NCBI GenBank assembly: GCA_035546295.1
Contig: DATKBT010000061.1
Location: forward strand, 1-64,000
Direction: 5' to 3'
Length of the DNA stretch: 64,000 bases
Source: DATKBT01 sp035546295
Lineage (GTDB): Bacteria; Acidobacteriota; Thermoanaerobaculia; Multivoradales; Multivoraceae
The position numbers and the translations under genes were made by a program. Shown in pieces: positions 26,572 to 36,190 of this stretch. The notes under the pieces were generated by a model. The model was not told where the DNA came from, did no database searches, and saw nothing but the letters and a program-made list of their open reading frames with translations. The stretch's first letter is position 1. Every line of letters begins with the position of its first letter.

Positions 26572-29039
26572 ACCGGGTCCACCCGGGTCGCCCGGCGGGC
26601 AGGAACCAGCGCCGCGATCACGGCGACCGCCGCGAGCAGCATGGCGCTGCCGGCGAAGGTCAGCGGATCGATCGCCTCGACGCCGAAGAGCTGGGACTCG
26701 AGCAACCGGCTGGCCCCGATCGCGGCGACGACGCCGAGCGCGAGCCCCGCCCCGATCGGCTTCGAGGCGTCGGCGAGGACCTCGAGCAGGACGTCGACGC
26801 CGAGCGCTCCGAGCGCCATCCGCACGCCGATCTCGCGGCGCCGCTGCCGGACCGAGTACGCCACGAGACCGAACAGCCCGACCACCGCCAGCACCAGGCC
26901 CAGGACCGAGAACAGCCCCATCAGCCAGGTGTTGAACAGGGGAGCTCCGAGCCAGCGGGACGCGGCCGACTCGAAGGTGCGCAGCCCCTGCACCGGCAGG
27001 CGCGGATCGACCGCCGCCACCGCAGCGCGGATCGCCGCGAACACCGCCTCCGGCACGGCCTCGGTGCGCAGCGCATAGCCGGCGGTGCTCGAGCCCAACC
27101 TGGGGACGAATGCGGTCGGGCGCGCCGGACGCGCCGGCCCGAAGTCCCGCACGTCGCCGACGACGCCGACCACCTCGAGCTCCGCATCGACGACGTCGAT
27201 CAGGCGCAGCGCCCGCCCCAGCACCGAGGTCGGATCGAACCCCGCCGCATCGTCGCCGGCGCTCTCGGAGCCCGCCGTCGCGCCGGCACCGGAGCCCCCG
27301 CCGAGGTAGAGTTCGGCAAACGCGCGGTTGACGACGACGCTCCGTGGCTCTCCGAGCGTGTCCCCCTCCTCGAAGGTGCGCCCGGCCAGGAGCGGCACGC
27401 CGAGCGCGTCGAACAGCTCGGCGCTGGCGTCGCGATAGCTCGCGAAGGGGGTCCTTCCCTCCGGGTCCTCGTAACCCGCGATCTCGAGCCGGGTCGCGGT
27501 GTTGACGGGCGTGAGCGGCAGGCTGCTGGTCACGGCCGCCGAGCGTACGCCCGCGATCGCGGCGACCTGCTCGCGGATCGCACGCTGGACCTCGGCCCGC
27601 CGCCCACGCTCCGAATAGCGCGCCGGCAGCGCGACCTCGAAGGTCACCAGCCGCTCGGTCTCGAAGCCCAGATCGACCGAGCCGAGCTGCTGGAAGCTGC
27701 GCACCAGCAGACCGGCGCCGACCAGCAGCACCAGCGCGAGCCCGATCTCGAGCGCGACCAGCCCGCTGCGCAGGCGCTGCGAGCCGCCGGCGATCCGCCC
27801 GGCTCCCGAATCGACCCGACGCGACCCCACCCAAGCCGGGAGCAGCCCGAAGAGCAGCACCGTGCCGAGCGCGACCGCGGCGGCGAAGCCAGTGGCGGCA
27901 GCATCGATGTCGACGTCGCCGGCGCCCGGGATCTGGCCGGTCGCCGCGTCGCGCAGCCAGCGCACGCCCACCCAGGCGACGCCGAGGCCCGCGGCGCCGC
28001 CGGCGAGCGCCAGCAGCAGGCTCTCGACCAGAGGCCCGGCGACCAGTCGCCGCCGGTCGGCGCCCAGCGCGCGGCGCAGCGCGAGCTCCGGCCGGCGCTC
28101 GGCGAGGCGGACCAGGGAGAGGCTGGCGACGTTGGCGCACGCCACCAGCAGCACGATCGTGACCGCCGCGAACAGCATCCAGAGCGCCGACTCCACCCGG
28201 CCGACGCGGTTCGCCTGGAGCCCGAGAACGGTGACGCCCACCGTCTCGGGATCCACCGACGACGGCAGTCCCTCCGGTCCGAGCGAACGCAACAGCAGGT
28301 CGAGCTCGGCCTTCGCCGAGGCGAGGGTCTCGCCGTCCGCGAGGCGGCCGAAGGGGAAGAGGTAGCTCCCCTGGAGCCGAGCCTCCCCCTCCGGGTAGCG
28401 CAGCGGCGCGAAGATCTGGGGAGCCGCGAACGGCGACACGAAGCCCGCGGGGAGCACGCCGACGATCTCGAAGCGCTCGGGGAGCACCCGGCGCGGTCCG
28501 AACATGGCCGTGAACTCCATGTCGAGCCGGGCGCCGAGGACACCGGGATCGGCGCCGTGGCGGGTGCGCCAGAGCTCGTCGGTGATCAGCACCGGCGCGA
28601 TCCCCTCGATCTCGCCGTCGGCGCGCCCGCGCGCGTCGACGAAGCCGCGCCCGAGCGCCGGCTGGACGCCGAAGGCGTCGAAGAAGTCGGCTGTCACCAG
28701 CGCGCCCGGAACCTGCTCGGCGCCCTCCTCGCCCCGCACGTGGAAGCTGACGGGATCGAGGGCCACCAGCGACTCGAGGGTGCGGCTGGTGCGGTCGAGG
28801 TGCTCGACCTCGTTCGGCGTCATCGGCACCATCGGCGACACCGAAGATTCCTCGCGCAGCAGCACCATGCGATCGGGGTCGCGGTAGGGCAACGGCTGGA
28901 GCAGGACCGTCTCCACCACACTGAACAGCGCCGTATCGGCGCCGATGGCGAGCCCCAGGGTCGCCACCACCAGCAGCGAGTACGCGGGGCGGCGGCTCAG
29001 CGCGCGCAGCGACTGGCGCAGGAGGAGGAGGATGTCCAT
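26550..29039 (-). CDS. ADOP-type ABC transporter permease (MacB/FtsX superfamily)
   Basis: 829-aa third complete ADOP with no N-terminal soluble head. It starts MDILLLLRQSLRALSRRPAY with the first helix SLLVVATLGLAIGADTALFS and then LLQPLPYRDPDRMVLLREE. FtsX block one holds LALRRALGADRRRLVAG, and block two holds GVRMALGALGVDVLLEVLAD near the C-terminus. The ATG at 29039 follows a GGGAGATC segment; the frame extends upstream but that part overlaps the DoxX remnant and looks non-coding. Unlike the other three ADOP loci it has no adjacent PadR gene. Its 3' end lies in a 22-bp tandem repeat. Confidence 0.88.
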   Translation of the reverse strand: MDILLLLRQSLRALSRRPAYSLLVVATLGLAIGADTALFSVVETVLLQPLPYRDPDRMVLLREESSVSPMVPMTPNEVEHLDRTSRTLESLVALDPVSFHVRGEEGAEQVPGALVTADFFDAFGVQPALGRGFVDARGRADGEIEGIAPVLITDELWRTRHGADPGVLGARLDMEFTAMFGPRRVLPERFEIVGVLPAGFVSPFAAPQIFAPLRYPEGEARLQGSYLFPFGRLADGETLASAKAELDLLLRSLGPEGLPSSVDPETVGVTVLGLQANRVGRVESALWMLFAAVTIVLLVACANVASLSLVRLAERRPELALRRALGADRRRLVAGPLVESLLLALAGGAAGLGVAWVGVRWLRDAATGQIPGAGDVDIDAAATGFAAAVALGTVLLFGLLPAWVGSRRVDSGAGRIAGGSQRLRSGLVALEIGLALVLLVGAGLLVRSFQQLGSVDLGFETERLVTFEVALPARYSERGRRAEVQRAIREQVAAIAGVRSAAVTSSLPLTPVNTATRLEIAGYEDPEGRTPFASYRDASAELFDALGVPLLAGRTFEEGDTLGEPRSVVVNRAFAELYLGGGSGAGATAGSESAGDDAAGFDPTSVLGRALRLIDVVDAELEVVGVVGDVRDFGPARPARPTAFVPRLGSSTAGYALRTEAVPEAVFAAIRAAVAAVDPRLPVQGLRTFESAASRWLGAPLFNTWLMGLFSVLGLVLAVVGLFGLVAYSVRQRRREIGVRMALGALGVDVLLEVLADASKPIGAGLALGVVAAIGASRLLESQLFGVEAIDPLTFAGSAMLLAAVAVIAALVPARRATRVDPVSVLRDR

Positions 29040-29053
29040 CGGTGATCTCCCGG

Positions 29054-29433
29054 TCAAAGGTCGTCGGCTGCGGATCGAGGGTCGGCTCTGGTCTTGGACT
29101 CCGCAAGAGAAGTCACGGTTCCCCGGCGCGCTGGCCAGGCGACGCCGACTCCCATCAGCAGCAGGTGCATCGAGTAGAGCTTGACCGGAACGTCGTAGGC
29201 GAAGTTGAGGAGCACCACGTTGGCCATCGCGCCGATCGCCACCAGGGCGCCCAGCGTGGCGGTGCGCCGGAACAGCAGGAGCACTCCCCCCAACACGTCC
29301 ACGCCGCCGCTGAACAGGTTGTAGAGCCTCGAGTAGCCCATCATGTTCCACAGCAGCCCCATCGGCGACGATTCCCCGATCGTCTGGGAGAGGCGCTCGA
29401 GCATCGGGAACGGGAACTCCGGTCGCGGCTCGA
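29054..29433 (-). pseudogene. DoxX-like membrane protein remnant
   Basis: The frame reads EFPFPMLERLSQTIGESSPM, GLLWNMMGYSRLYNLFSG, then VDVLGGVLLLFRRTATLGAL and FAYDVPVKLYSMHLLLMGV. This is an internal piece of a larger DoxX-like family (about 400 aa) conserved in Acidobacteria and relatives. The N-terminal half is missing, and after LLLMGV the sequence degenerates into a basic tail. Homology continues upstream of the first ATG (29404) into EFPFP, so that ATG is internal. It is a decayed gene just upstream of the third ADOP. Confidence 0.65.
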
Positions 29434-29504
29434 CCGAGGCGTACCACGCCGACCGACGCAGACGATCGCCGATAGGATGTCCGTCCTACCCGGAGAGGTC
29501 ATCG

Positions 29505-30254
29505 ATGACGGCGCGAGAGCAGGCTCCCCTGGAAGCCGATCGCCACTTCCGTTGGCGCGGCGGCAACGTCTCTCGCATCGAGGGGCTCTCCGACGGCGTG
29601 TTCGGCCTCGCGGTCGCCCTGCTCGCCTTCGCCCAGCGGGCGCCCGCCGACTACGCGGACTTGGTGGAGACGTTTCGCGAGCTTCCGGCCTTCGTCCTCT
29701 CGTGCACGTTCCTGCTCTGGTGCTGGTACCTGCACTACAAGTTCTTCCGGCGCTTCGGGCTGCAGGACATGCTGACCATCGTGCTCAACGGCGCGCTGCT
29801 GCTCTTCCTGCTGTTCTTCGTCTACCCCCTGCGCTTCCTCGCCAACTACCTGGTCACCGGACCGCTGTTCTACGGCGGCATGGGGCGCGGGCCAGTGGGC
29901 GACAGCGTCGCCAACCTGGGGCAGGGACCCGAGCTGATGCTCTTCTACGCCGGCTCGTTCACTCTGCTGTTCCTGTGCTTCGCGCTGCTCAACCTCAACG
30001 GCTACCGCAAGCGCGAGGCCCTGGGGCTCGATCCCGCGGAGTGCCATCTGGCGCTCGCCGACGTCCGCTCGCACTTCATCAGCCTGGGCATCGGCGTTCT
30101 GTCGCTGGCCTTCGCGCTGGCCGGACAGCGCGCGCTCTCGGGCCTCGTCTTCTTCCTGATGGGGCCGCTCCACGGCGCGCACGGTTGGTGGTCGGGCTCG
30201 CGCTTCGAGAAGCTGCGGCGGGCCGGCGCGCCCGGAGTCGCCGCCGGAGGATGA
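29505..30254 (+). CDS. TMEM175-like potassium channel family protein
   Basis: 249-aa integral membrane protein of the DUF1211/TMEM175 family, whose bacterial members are K+-permeable channels lacking the classical selectivity filter. The signature region is NVSRIEGLSDGVFGLAVALLAF; it normally reads FSD, here LSD. Further segments include TFLLWCWYLHYKFFRRF, LNGALLLFLLFFVYPLRFL, FYAGSFTLLFLCFALLNLNG and a C-terminal pair. The ATG at 29505 follows GGAGAGG; a longer upstream frame overlaps the DoxX remnant and is non-coding. Confidence 0.8.
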   Translation: MTAREQAPLEADRHFRWRGGNVSRIEGLSDGVFGLAVALLAFAQRAPADYADLVETFRELPAFVLSCTFLLWCWYLHYKFFRRFGLQDMLTIVLNGALLLFLLFFVYPLRFLANYLVTGPLFYGGMGRGPVGDSVANLGQGPELMLFYAGSFTLLFLCFALLNLNGYRKREALGLDPAECHLALADVRSHFISLGIGVLSLAFALAGQRALSGLVFFLMGPLHGAHGWWSGSRFEKLRRAGAPGVAAGG

Positions 30255-30461
30255 CGGCGTGGCGCGCCCGGCCGAGGCGGCCGGGGCCGTCCGCCGCGTC
30301 CGGCGATCAGCGGCCCTCGATCCGCGTCCCGCGCCTTCCCCGACGAGGGCGAGGGCGTCGTGCATCGTCGCTTCCCCGCCGGCGATCCCTCCCCGTCGCG
30401 TCACTCTCAGGGAGCGCAGCGACCGCGAGAGTCCCCGCGGCCCGAGTCTTCGGACCAGCCG

Positions 30462-32000
30462 CTACCGCGGCGGCGAAGAGGAGTCGCTCTGGGCGATCGC
30501 CGGATCCTCGTCGATCCGGTAGAGGAAACGCCTCCCGCGCAGGTAGAGCTCGGAGCCCACGACCGCGGGCGAGGTATCGAACCCGTCGTCGAGCGTGTTC
30601 ACGGCGAGGACGTCGAGCCCACTCCTCGCGGGGGCCTCGGATTCCCCGCTCTCACCGTCGCCCCCTTCGTGGTGAGCGACGACCACCGTGACGCCCTCGC
30701 GACCGGCGAAGTAGACCCTGCCGGCGGCGGCGACTGGCGAGGCGTAGAGGTTGCGGATGCCGGGGAGGCGCACTGGACCGAGCCTGCGCTCTCCGGTGCG
30801 CGCGTCGAGCAAGGAGAGGATGCCGCGCAGATGCTTCGTCAGGTAGAGCGTGTTGCCGAGCACCAGCGGGCTCGCCACGTAGGGCGTGTCCCGGTCGTAG
30901 CGCCAGAGCAGGGCTCCACCCTCCCCGCCCTCCCCGCCCTCCCCGCCCTCGCCTCCTCCCTCGATCGCGCCGGCCGCACGCTCGAGATCGACGGCCAAGA
31001 GGTTCGTCTCGCGATAGCCGGAGGTCAGGTACGCCACGCCATCGTGGACCAGCGGCGTCGGGATCGCGTTGAGCGAGAGCCCCGGTCCGTGCCACACGAG
31101 CTCGCCGCTCGCCAGGTCGTAGCCCCGCACGCGATGGGCGCCGATGGTCACGATCTGATGGCCATCCCCGACCGCGGCGGGCGCCGGCGTGAACCAACTG
31201 CTCGGCTCGTCGCGCGGCGTCCGCCACCGCTGCTCGCCGGTCGCGACGTCGAAGGCGGCCAGGAACGACTCCCCCTCGTGGTCCCAGTTGACCACCAGGA
31301 GGTCGCCGACCAACGCTGGCGAGGCACCCTCCCCCCAGCCGTTGCGGGTGTCCATGTCGCCCAGGTCCTTCGACCACAGGACGTTGCCCTCGAGGTCGAG
31401 GCAGTGCAGCCCGCGCGAGCCGAAGAACGCGACCAGCCGCCGGCCGTCGGTGACGGGCGAGGCCGAGGCCCAGGTGTTCGTGGGATGCATCCCCTCGTGG
31501 GGAAGGCCCCGTTCGACCTCGGTGCGCCAGCGCTCGCGACCGCTCGCGCGATCGAGCGCCAGGACGACGAACGACTGGATCACGCGCGCCGGCCGGTACG
31601 ACTCCCCCTCGAAGACCTCGCTGCCGTCCTGCTGCCAGTCCTCGAGCCGCTGCTCGTTGTCGCCGTCCTCGCCGGTCGAGATCGCGGTCTGCAGGTAGAT
31701 CGTGTCGCCCCAGACGATCGGGGTCGAGGAGCCGCGGCCCGGGATCTCGACCTTGAAGCGGACGTTGCGCTCCTCGCTCCACTCGATCGGAGGATCGGCC
31801 CCCGGCGCGATGCCGTCCCGCGACGGCCCGCGCCACGACGGCCACCCCGCATCCGGCCGGGACGCGCCGAGCTGGGTCGCCGCGGGCCGGGTCGCCGCCA
31901 GATGGGCAGCCGCCAGACGGGCAGCCGCCAGAGGGTCAGCCGCGACCATGCCGGCCAGCGCCATCGCGGCCGCCGCCAGCGCGGAGCTGGAACGCGTCAC
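30462..32000 (-). CDS. PQQ-like beta-propeller repeat protein, exported
   Basis: 512-aa protein built of repeated propeller blades of the WD/PQQ-binding-like type: WPSWRGPSRDGIAPGADPPI opens the propeller, then blades such as LLVVNWDHEGESFLAAFDVA, GYDLASGELVWHGPG and LLDARTGERRLGPVRLP. The N-terminus is Ala-rich with a signal-like stretch. A GGEGG repeat (30919-30960 in DNA) interrupts one blade. It resembles outer-membrane-assembly BamB-like or PQQ-dehydrogenase-like propellers, but the catalytic residues of a dehydrogenase are not evident. The GTG start overlaps the stop of the upstream small gene (GTGA), so the two form an operon. Confidence 0.82.
   Translation of the reverse strand: MTRSSSALAAAAMALAGMVAADPLAAARLAAAHLAATRPAATQLGASRPDAGWPSWRGPSRDGIAPGADPPIEWSEERNVRFKVEIPGRGSSTPIVWGDTIYLQTAISTGEDGDNEQRLEDWQQDGSEVFEGESYRPARVIQSFVVLALDRASGRERWRTEVERGLPHEGMHPTNTWASASPVTDGRRLVAFFGSRGLHCLDLEGNVLWSKDLGDMDTRNGWGEGASPALVGDLLVVNWDHEGESFLAAFDVATGEQRWRTPRDEPSSWFTPAPAAVGDGHQIVTIGAHRVRGYDLASGELVWHGPGLSLNAIPTPLVHDGVAYLTSGYRETNLLAVDLERAAGAIEGGGEGGEGGEGGEGGALLWRYDRDTPYVASPLVLGNTLYLTKHLRGILSLLDARTGERRLGPVRLPGIRNLYASPVAAAGRVYFAGREGVTVVVAHHEGGDGESGESEAPARSGLDVLAVNTLDDGFDTSPAVVGSELYLRGRRFLYRIDEDPAIAQSDSSSPPR
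30919..30960 (-). repeat. Short coding microsatellite (Gly-Glu-Gly)
   Basis: CCCTCCCCG units repeat about four times, encoding GGE/GGEGG in the propeller protein. The repeat is in frame and lies between blades. Confidence 0.7.
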
Positions 32001-32371
32001 GCGGGCGAGCGCAGCAACCGGACGGTGCGAATGCGCGTCGTCTTGACGCCGTTGGCGAACTCGAGGAACAGCCCCGGCGCCGCCAGCATCCGCCGGAAGA
32101 GGGCGCTGCCCCCGGCGGTGCAGCCGTTGATCTCGAGGCGGATCGGCGAGTTTCCCTGGCGGTCGAACCAGCCCCCGGCCACGTCGTAGGCCTCTTCGTC
32201 GGTGGCTGTGATCGAGTAGATCGAGTTACGGGTCGAGACGATCACGCGATCGCCCGGGCGCAGGTCCTTGCGCCGGACACCGTCGATCTGCTCGGCGTGC
32301 AGGGTCAACGCTTCGAGGAGCTGAAACGGACGGTCGGAGGTGTCGTAGCTGCCGGTCGGCTGATCGTTCAT
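31997..32371 (-). CDS. Hypothetical protein coupled to a propeller gene
   Basis: 124-aa protein of unknown function. Visible features are PFQLLEALTLHAEQIDGVRR, a KDLRPGDRVIVSTRNSIYSI strand pair and DRQGNSPIRLEINGCTAGGS near the C-terminal half. No signal peptide or membrane segment is seen. The ATG at 32371 is chosen because the frame upstream (to 32449) carries no family-like sequence. The stop overlaps the GTG start of the propeller gene, so the two proteins are probably made together and may work together. Confidence 0.65.
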   Translation of the reverse strand: MNDQPTGSYDTSDRPFQLLEALTLHAEQIDGVRRKDLRPGDRVIVSTRNSIYSITATDEEAYDVAGGWFDRQGNSPIRLEINGCTAGGSALFRRMLAAPGLFLEFANGVKTTRIRTVRLLRSPA

Positions 32372-32735
32372 AACTCGAATCCCGTGGGTTCCCCTCCCGA
32401 TCAGTCGTGACGAGTGTATCAGGACTGGGAAGCCCGGCTTGGTCTGCATTTACCGAGAGCCCACTACGCTCTCGCCGCCGGACCGCGATGCACACCGCGT
32501 GCCGAAGTGGTCATGCCGAAGCGCCATGCCGAGCCCTAGCGACGAGCTGGCCGAAGGGCCACACCGTTGGTGCCATGCGGTGGTGCCATGCCGGGGCGGC
32601 GGCGGGGCGGCATGGCGCCACGGCCTCGCCGGGAGGGACTCGGGGGATCCACGCCAGACGATGCATCGCTCGCCGTCCTCGTGACCCGCCGCCGAGCGCA
32701 GCTCCAGAGGGAAGGAGGGAGAGCCGACGAGGGGA

Positions 32736-33503
32736 TCAGGCCGCGTCCTTGCGGCGCCGGATCTCGGCGAAGACCTCGGCGTCGCTGGCGGACTCGAGCC
32801 CCAGGCGCCGCCGAATCGCCGGATCCTGCGCCCGCAGGAACGGATTGGTGGCGAGCTCTTCGCCGATGGTCGAGGGGACCGTCGGCCGCTCCTCCGAGCG
32901 CAGGAGCTCGATCCTTCGGGCCCGCTCCTGGAGCGCCTCGTTGTCGGGATCGACGGTCAGCGCAAAACGTGCATTGGACAGCGTGTACTCGTGACCGCAG
33001 TACACACGCGCCTCCTCCGGCAGGGCGGCGAGCTTGGACAGCGAGTCCCACATCTGCTCGGCGGTCCCCTCGAACAATCGCCCGCAACCGAGCACGAAGA
33101 GGCTGTCGGCGCAGAACAACGCGTTGGCCCCGGCGAACCAGTAGCTGATGTGACCGCGGGTGTGCCCCGGAGTCTCGATCACGCTCGCCGACTCGGCCCC
33201 CAGCTCGAAGGCGTCCCCCTCGGAGAGCTCGACGTCGATGCCGGGAATCGCCTCGCGCTCGCCGGCCGGACCCGCGATCCGGCAGCCGGTCGCCGACTTG
33301 AGCTCGAGGTTGCCGCCGGTGTGATCCGCGTGGTGGTGGGTCGACAGGATCCAATCGAGCTTGCGTCCCACCGCATCGAGCCGCTCGAGCACCGTGCCGG
33401 CGACGGGCGGATCGACCGCCGCGGTGATCCCCTTCTCCGGCTCGTGGAGCAGGTACAGGTAGTTGTCGGAAAGGATCGGAACCACCTCGATCTGAAGCGC
33501 CAT
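32736..33503 (-). CDS. gloB: Hydroxyacylglutathione hydrolase (glyoxalase II)
   Basis: 255-aa binuclear metallo-beta-lactamase-fold enzyme that hydrolyses S-lactoylglutathione to lactate. Metal ligands are visible in STHHHADHTGG, ETPGHTRGHISYW, CADSLF and VYCGHEYTLSN. The C-terminal substrate-binding region is present: RIELLRSEERPTVPSTIGEE, then LATNPFLRA and a basic tail. Length fits GloB exactly. The ATG at 33503 starts MALQIEVVPILSDNYLYLLH; the longer frame upstream is not coding. It is monocistronic, next to the third PadR gene on the opposite strand. Confidence 0.93.
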   Translation of the reverse strand: MALQIEVVPILSDNYLYLLHEPEKGITAAVDPPVAGTVLERLDAVGRKLDWILSTHHHADHTGGNLELKSATGCRIAGPAGEREAIPGIDVELSEGDAFELGAESASVIETPGHTRGHISYWFAGANALFCADSLFVLGCGRLFEGTAEQMWDSLSKLAALPEEARVYCGHEYTLSNARFALTVDPDNEALQERARRIELLRSEERPTVPSTIGEELATNPFLRAQDPAIRRRLGLESASDAEVFAEIRRRKDAA

Positions 33504-33828
33504 GTGTGAACCTCCATCTCCCTCCCCGTGCGGGGTAGCCGGTCGCGGAGAGTTTCGTCGTCGACGACCCGACCCTATCCTGCCCGCTTCGCGAGGAAGC
33601 TCACGAGGGGAATCGGCAGCCCGCACGCGGAAACCGATGATCGCGATCACGACCACGCGCGACGAGCAGGGATCGCCCCGAACCGCGAAGCCAGCCAGCA
33701 AAGCGCCCACCCGACACCGACCCGACGACGCGACCCGAGGACCCATCCCGGCGCGCTCCTCGTCTCCATTCGGTATTCGAATGAAACGTGGAGAGCTTCC
33801 ATTCGTATTCCTAACGAAGAACCTCGCC
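33504..33828. other. 325-bp gap with PadR promoter
   Basis: Divergent region between gloB and PadR gene 3. It holds a 17-bp palindrome (33767-33783) and a related half repeat CCATTCGTATTC at 33799-33810. A longer in-frame PadR start at 33781 is possible but gives an atypical N-terminus. Confidence 0.55.
33767..33783. promoter_or_regulatory. Palindrome upstream of PadR gene 3
   Basis: CATTCG-GTATT-CGAATG is a perfect 6-5-6 inverted repeat, the same spacing as the palindrome at PadR gene 2. A direct repeat of its left part (CCATTCG-TATTC) follows at 33799. Probable autoregulatory operator. Confidence 0.5.
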
Positions 33829-34197
33829 ATGCCCGCCGACGAGCCCAGGAAGAAGACCGAGCACCCGGCGAAGACGGAGGTGCTCCGCGGCACCCTCGAT
33901 CTGATGGTGCTGCAGACGCTGGCCTCGCTAGGAGCGCTCCACGGCTACGCGATCGCGGGACGGATCGAGCAGGTTTCCTCGGGGAGCATCCTGCTCAACA
34001 TGGGGAGCCTCTACCCCGGCCTGATGCGACTCGAGCAGCGAGGGCTGATCCGCGCCGAGTGGGGCGTGACCGAGAACAACCGCAAGGCCCGCTTCTACTC
34101 GATCACGCGGGCCGGCCGGCGTCAGCTCGAGACCGAGAAGCGCGAGTGGGAGAACATGGTCGGCATCATGTACGAGCTCTTCCGCCAAGAGACCTGA
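33829..34197 (+). CDS. PadR-family transcriptional regulator
   Basis: 122-aa winged-helix protein with the canonical PadR segments VLRGTLDLMVLQTLASLGAL, HGYAIAGRIEQVS, LLNMGSLYPGLMRLEQRGLI and TENNRKARFYSITRAGRRQL. The ATG at 33829 gives the usual N-terminal length; an ATG at 33781 would add 16 hydrophobic residues. It lies 45 bp upstream of a truncated ADOP gene, the normal PadR-ADOP order. Its stop codon is in a 7-bp tandem array. Confidence 0.92.
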   Translation: MPADEPRKKTEHPAKTEVLRGTLDLMVLQTLASLGALHGYAIAGRIEQVSSGSILLNMGSLYPGLMRLEQRGLIRAEWGVTENNRKARFYSITRAGRRQLETEKREWENMVGIMYELFRQET

Positions 34198-34218
34198 GAC
34201 CTGAGATCTGAGCTCTGA
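34191..34218 (+). repeat. Four 7-bp repeats, each ending in TGA, at a PadR stop codon
   Basis: GACCTGA GACCTGA GATCTGA GCTCTGA run end to end at 34191-34218. The first TGA is the PadR stop. With a 7-bp period the four TGA triplets fall in frames 0, 1, 2 and 0. Confidence 0.9.
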
Positions 34219-34241
34219 TCCGGGACCAGGGGAGACGTGCG

Positions 34242-36190
34242 TTGACGAGCTTGCGCGAGTGGATTCGGCGTCTGTGGGGAGCACTCACCAGGAGACGAGC
34301 CGATCGGGACCTGGAGGACGAGCTCGCCTCCCACCTCGAGCTCGCGGAGGCGGACCTGCGCCGCCAGGGGTACGCCCCGCGCGAGGCGGCGCGGCTCGCG
34401 CGGGTCCGCTTCGGCGGACCGGCCCGTGCAATCGAGGACCTGCGCGCGCAGCGCGGCCTCCCTTGGATCGACACCTGGTGGCTCGACGTCAAGCTGGGGC
34501 TGCGCATGCTACGAAAGTCCTGGGGCCTGACCCTGGTCGGCGGCCTCGGCATGACGGCCGCGATCTCGATCGGCGTCGTCGTCTTCGCCTTCTCCGACAT
34601 GCTGCTCGAGAGCACCCTCCCCCTCGACGAAGGGGATCGGGTCGTCGCGATCCAGACCTGGGACGCGACCGCGCAGCGGCGACTGCCGACCAGGATCGCC
34701 GACTACGAGCGCTGGCGCGCGAGCCTCCGCCAGGTGGTCGACGTCGGCGCCTTCGAGACCAGCGAGCGCAACCTGATCCTCGACGACGCCGCGGCCGAGC
34801 CGGTGGAGGTCGCCGAGATCACGGCCTCCGCCTTCGAGCTCGCCCGCATTCCTCCCCGCCTCGGACGACCCCTGATCGAGGCCGACGAGCGCGCGGGGGC
34901 GGAGCCCGTGGTCGTGATCGGCCACGGCGTCTGGCAGTCGCGCTTCGACTCCGACCCCGAGATCGTCGGCAAGACCCTCCGCCTCGGCGCGAGCGTCCAC
35001 ACGATCGTCGGCGTCATGCCCGACGGCTTCGCATTCCCCGTCAACCACGGCCTGTGGATTCCGCTGCGCACGCACAGATCGGACGAGCTGAGAGCGCCCC
35101 CGACAGGATCCGTCTTCGCTCGGCTCGCTCCTGGTGCCTCTCTCGAGGGAGCTGGCGCCGAGCTCGAAACGATCGGCCTCGCGGCGCCGCCGACGTCGTC
35201 TGTACAACCGGCCGTGCAACCGGCCGTGCAACCGTCCGAGAGCACTGCCGACTCCGCGGCCGAGCACCAGATCCATCCTCGGGTCGTCCCCTACACCTTC
35301 GGCTTCACGGGGGACTTCGAAGGCCCGCAGGTGCGCTGGGTGCTGCGCATCGTGCTCGTCCTGATCACGCTCCTCCTCGTGCCGCCCTGCGCCAACGTCG
35401 CGATCCTGGTCTACGCCCGGGCCGTGATGCGGCAGGAAGAGTTCGCCACGCGCTTCGCCCTGGGAGCGAGCCGCGCGCGCGTCGTCGGACAGATGTTCGT
35501 CGAGCTCCTCGTGCTCGCCGGTGCGGCCGCCTGTCTGGCCCTGCTCGCCACCCGCACCCTCTTTCGGTTCTTCGAGTCCTGGCAGGGAGAGGAGATGCCC
35601 TTCTGGATCGACTTCGGCCTCACCGCCGAGACCGTGCTCTTCGCCGTCGGCCTCGCAACCCTCGCGGCCGCGATCGCCAGTCTGATCCCGGCGCTCCAGG
35701 CCACCCGGCGGCTGAGCCGCTCGGCCCTCCTGGGGACCAGCTCGCGAGGGAGCCTGGGGCTCGGCGGCCTCTGGACGGTGCTGGTGGTCGGTCAGGTCGC
35801 GCTCTCGCTGGCCGTCATGCCGAGCGCCGTGGAGCTGGCGTGGGGGACGCTGCGAACGGGGGTCCTCGGTCCCGGCTTCGCCGCCAAGCAGTTCTCGAGC
35901 GCTCGCGTCGAGATCGACGAGCCGACAGCGCCTGGTCACGAGCGTGGAGCGGCAGCAGCGACCCGCTTCGGCGCGATCCGTGACGAGCTCGTCCTCCGTC
36001 TCCAGGGCGTGCCGGGGATCTCGGCCGTCGCCTGGGCCGCGAGCGTCCCGGGCGACGAGCCCTGGATCCACGTCGAGGTCGAGGGGAGGACGGGGCCCGA
36101 GGACGGGATCTTCGCCGGCAGGGAGCTGATCCAGGTCGCCGAGTCATCACCTCGACCCCTGCGCGGTCCGGCGGGGCTCGCGATGATCAC
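34242..36190 (+). pseudogene. ADOP-type permease, truncated at the 3' end
   Basis: TTG start at 34242 with an AGGGGAGA ribosome-binding site. The N-terminal head (DLEDELASHLELAEADLRRQ), first FtsX helix region, first MacB core (GRPLIEADERAGAEPVVVIG), FtsX block one (EEFATRFALGASRARVVGQM) and part of the second core are intact. Homology ends near VEVEGRTGPEDGIFAGRELI, about 630 residues in. The expected second-core end and C-terminal FtsX block (some 200 residues) are missing. The frame then runs through the 3' end of the convergent histidine kinase gene to 36317. Whether the stump is made or is dead is unknown. A 12-bp in-frame repeat (VQPA) lies at 35206-35235. Confidence 0.8.
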
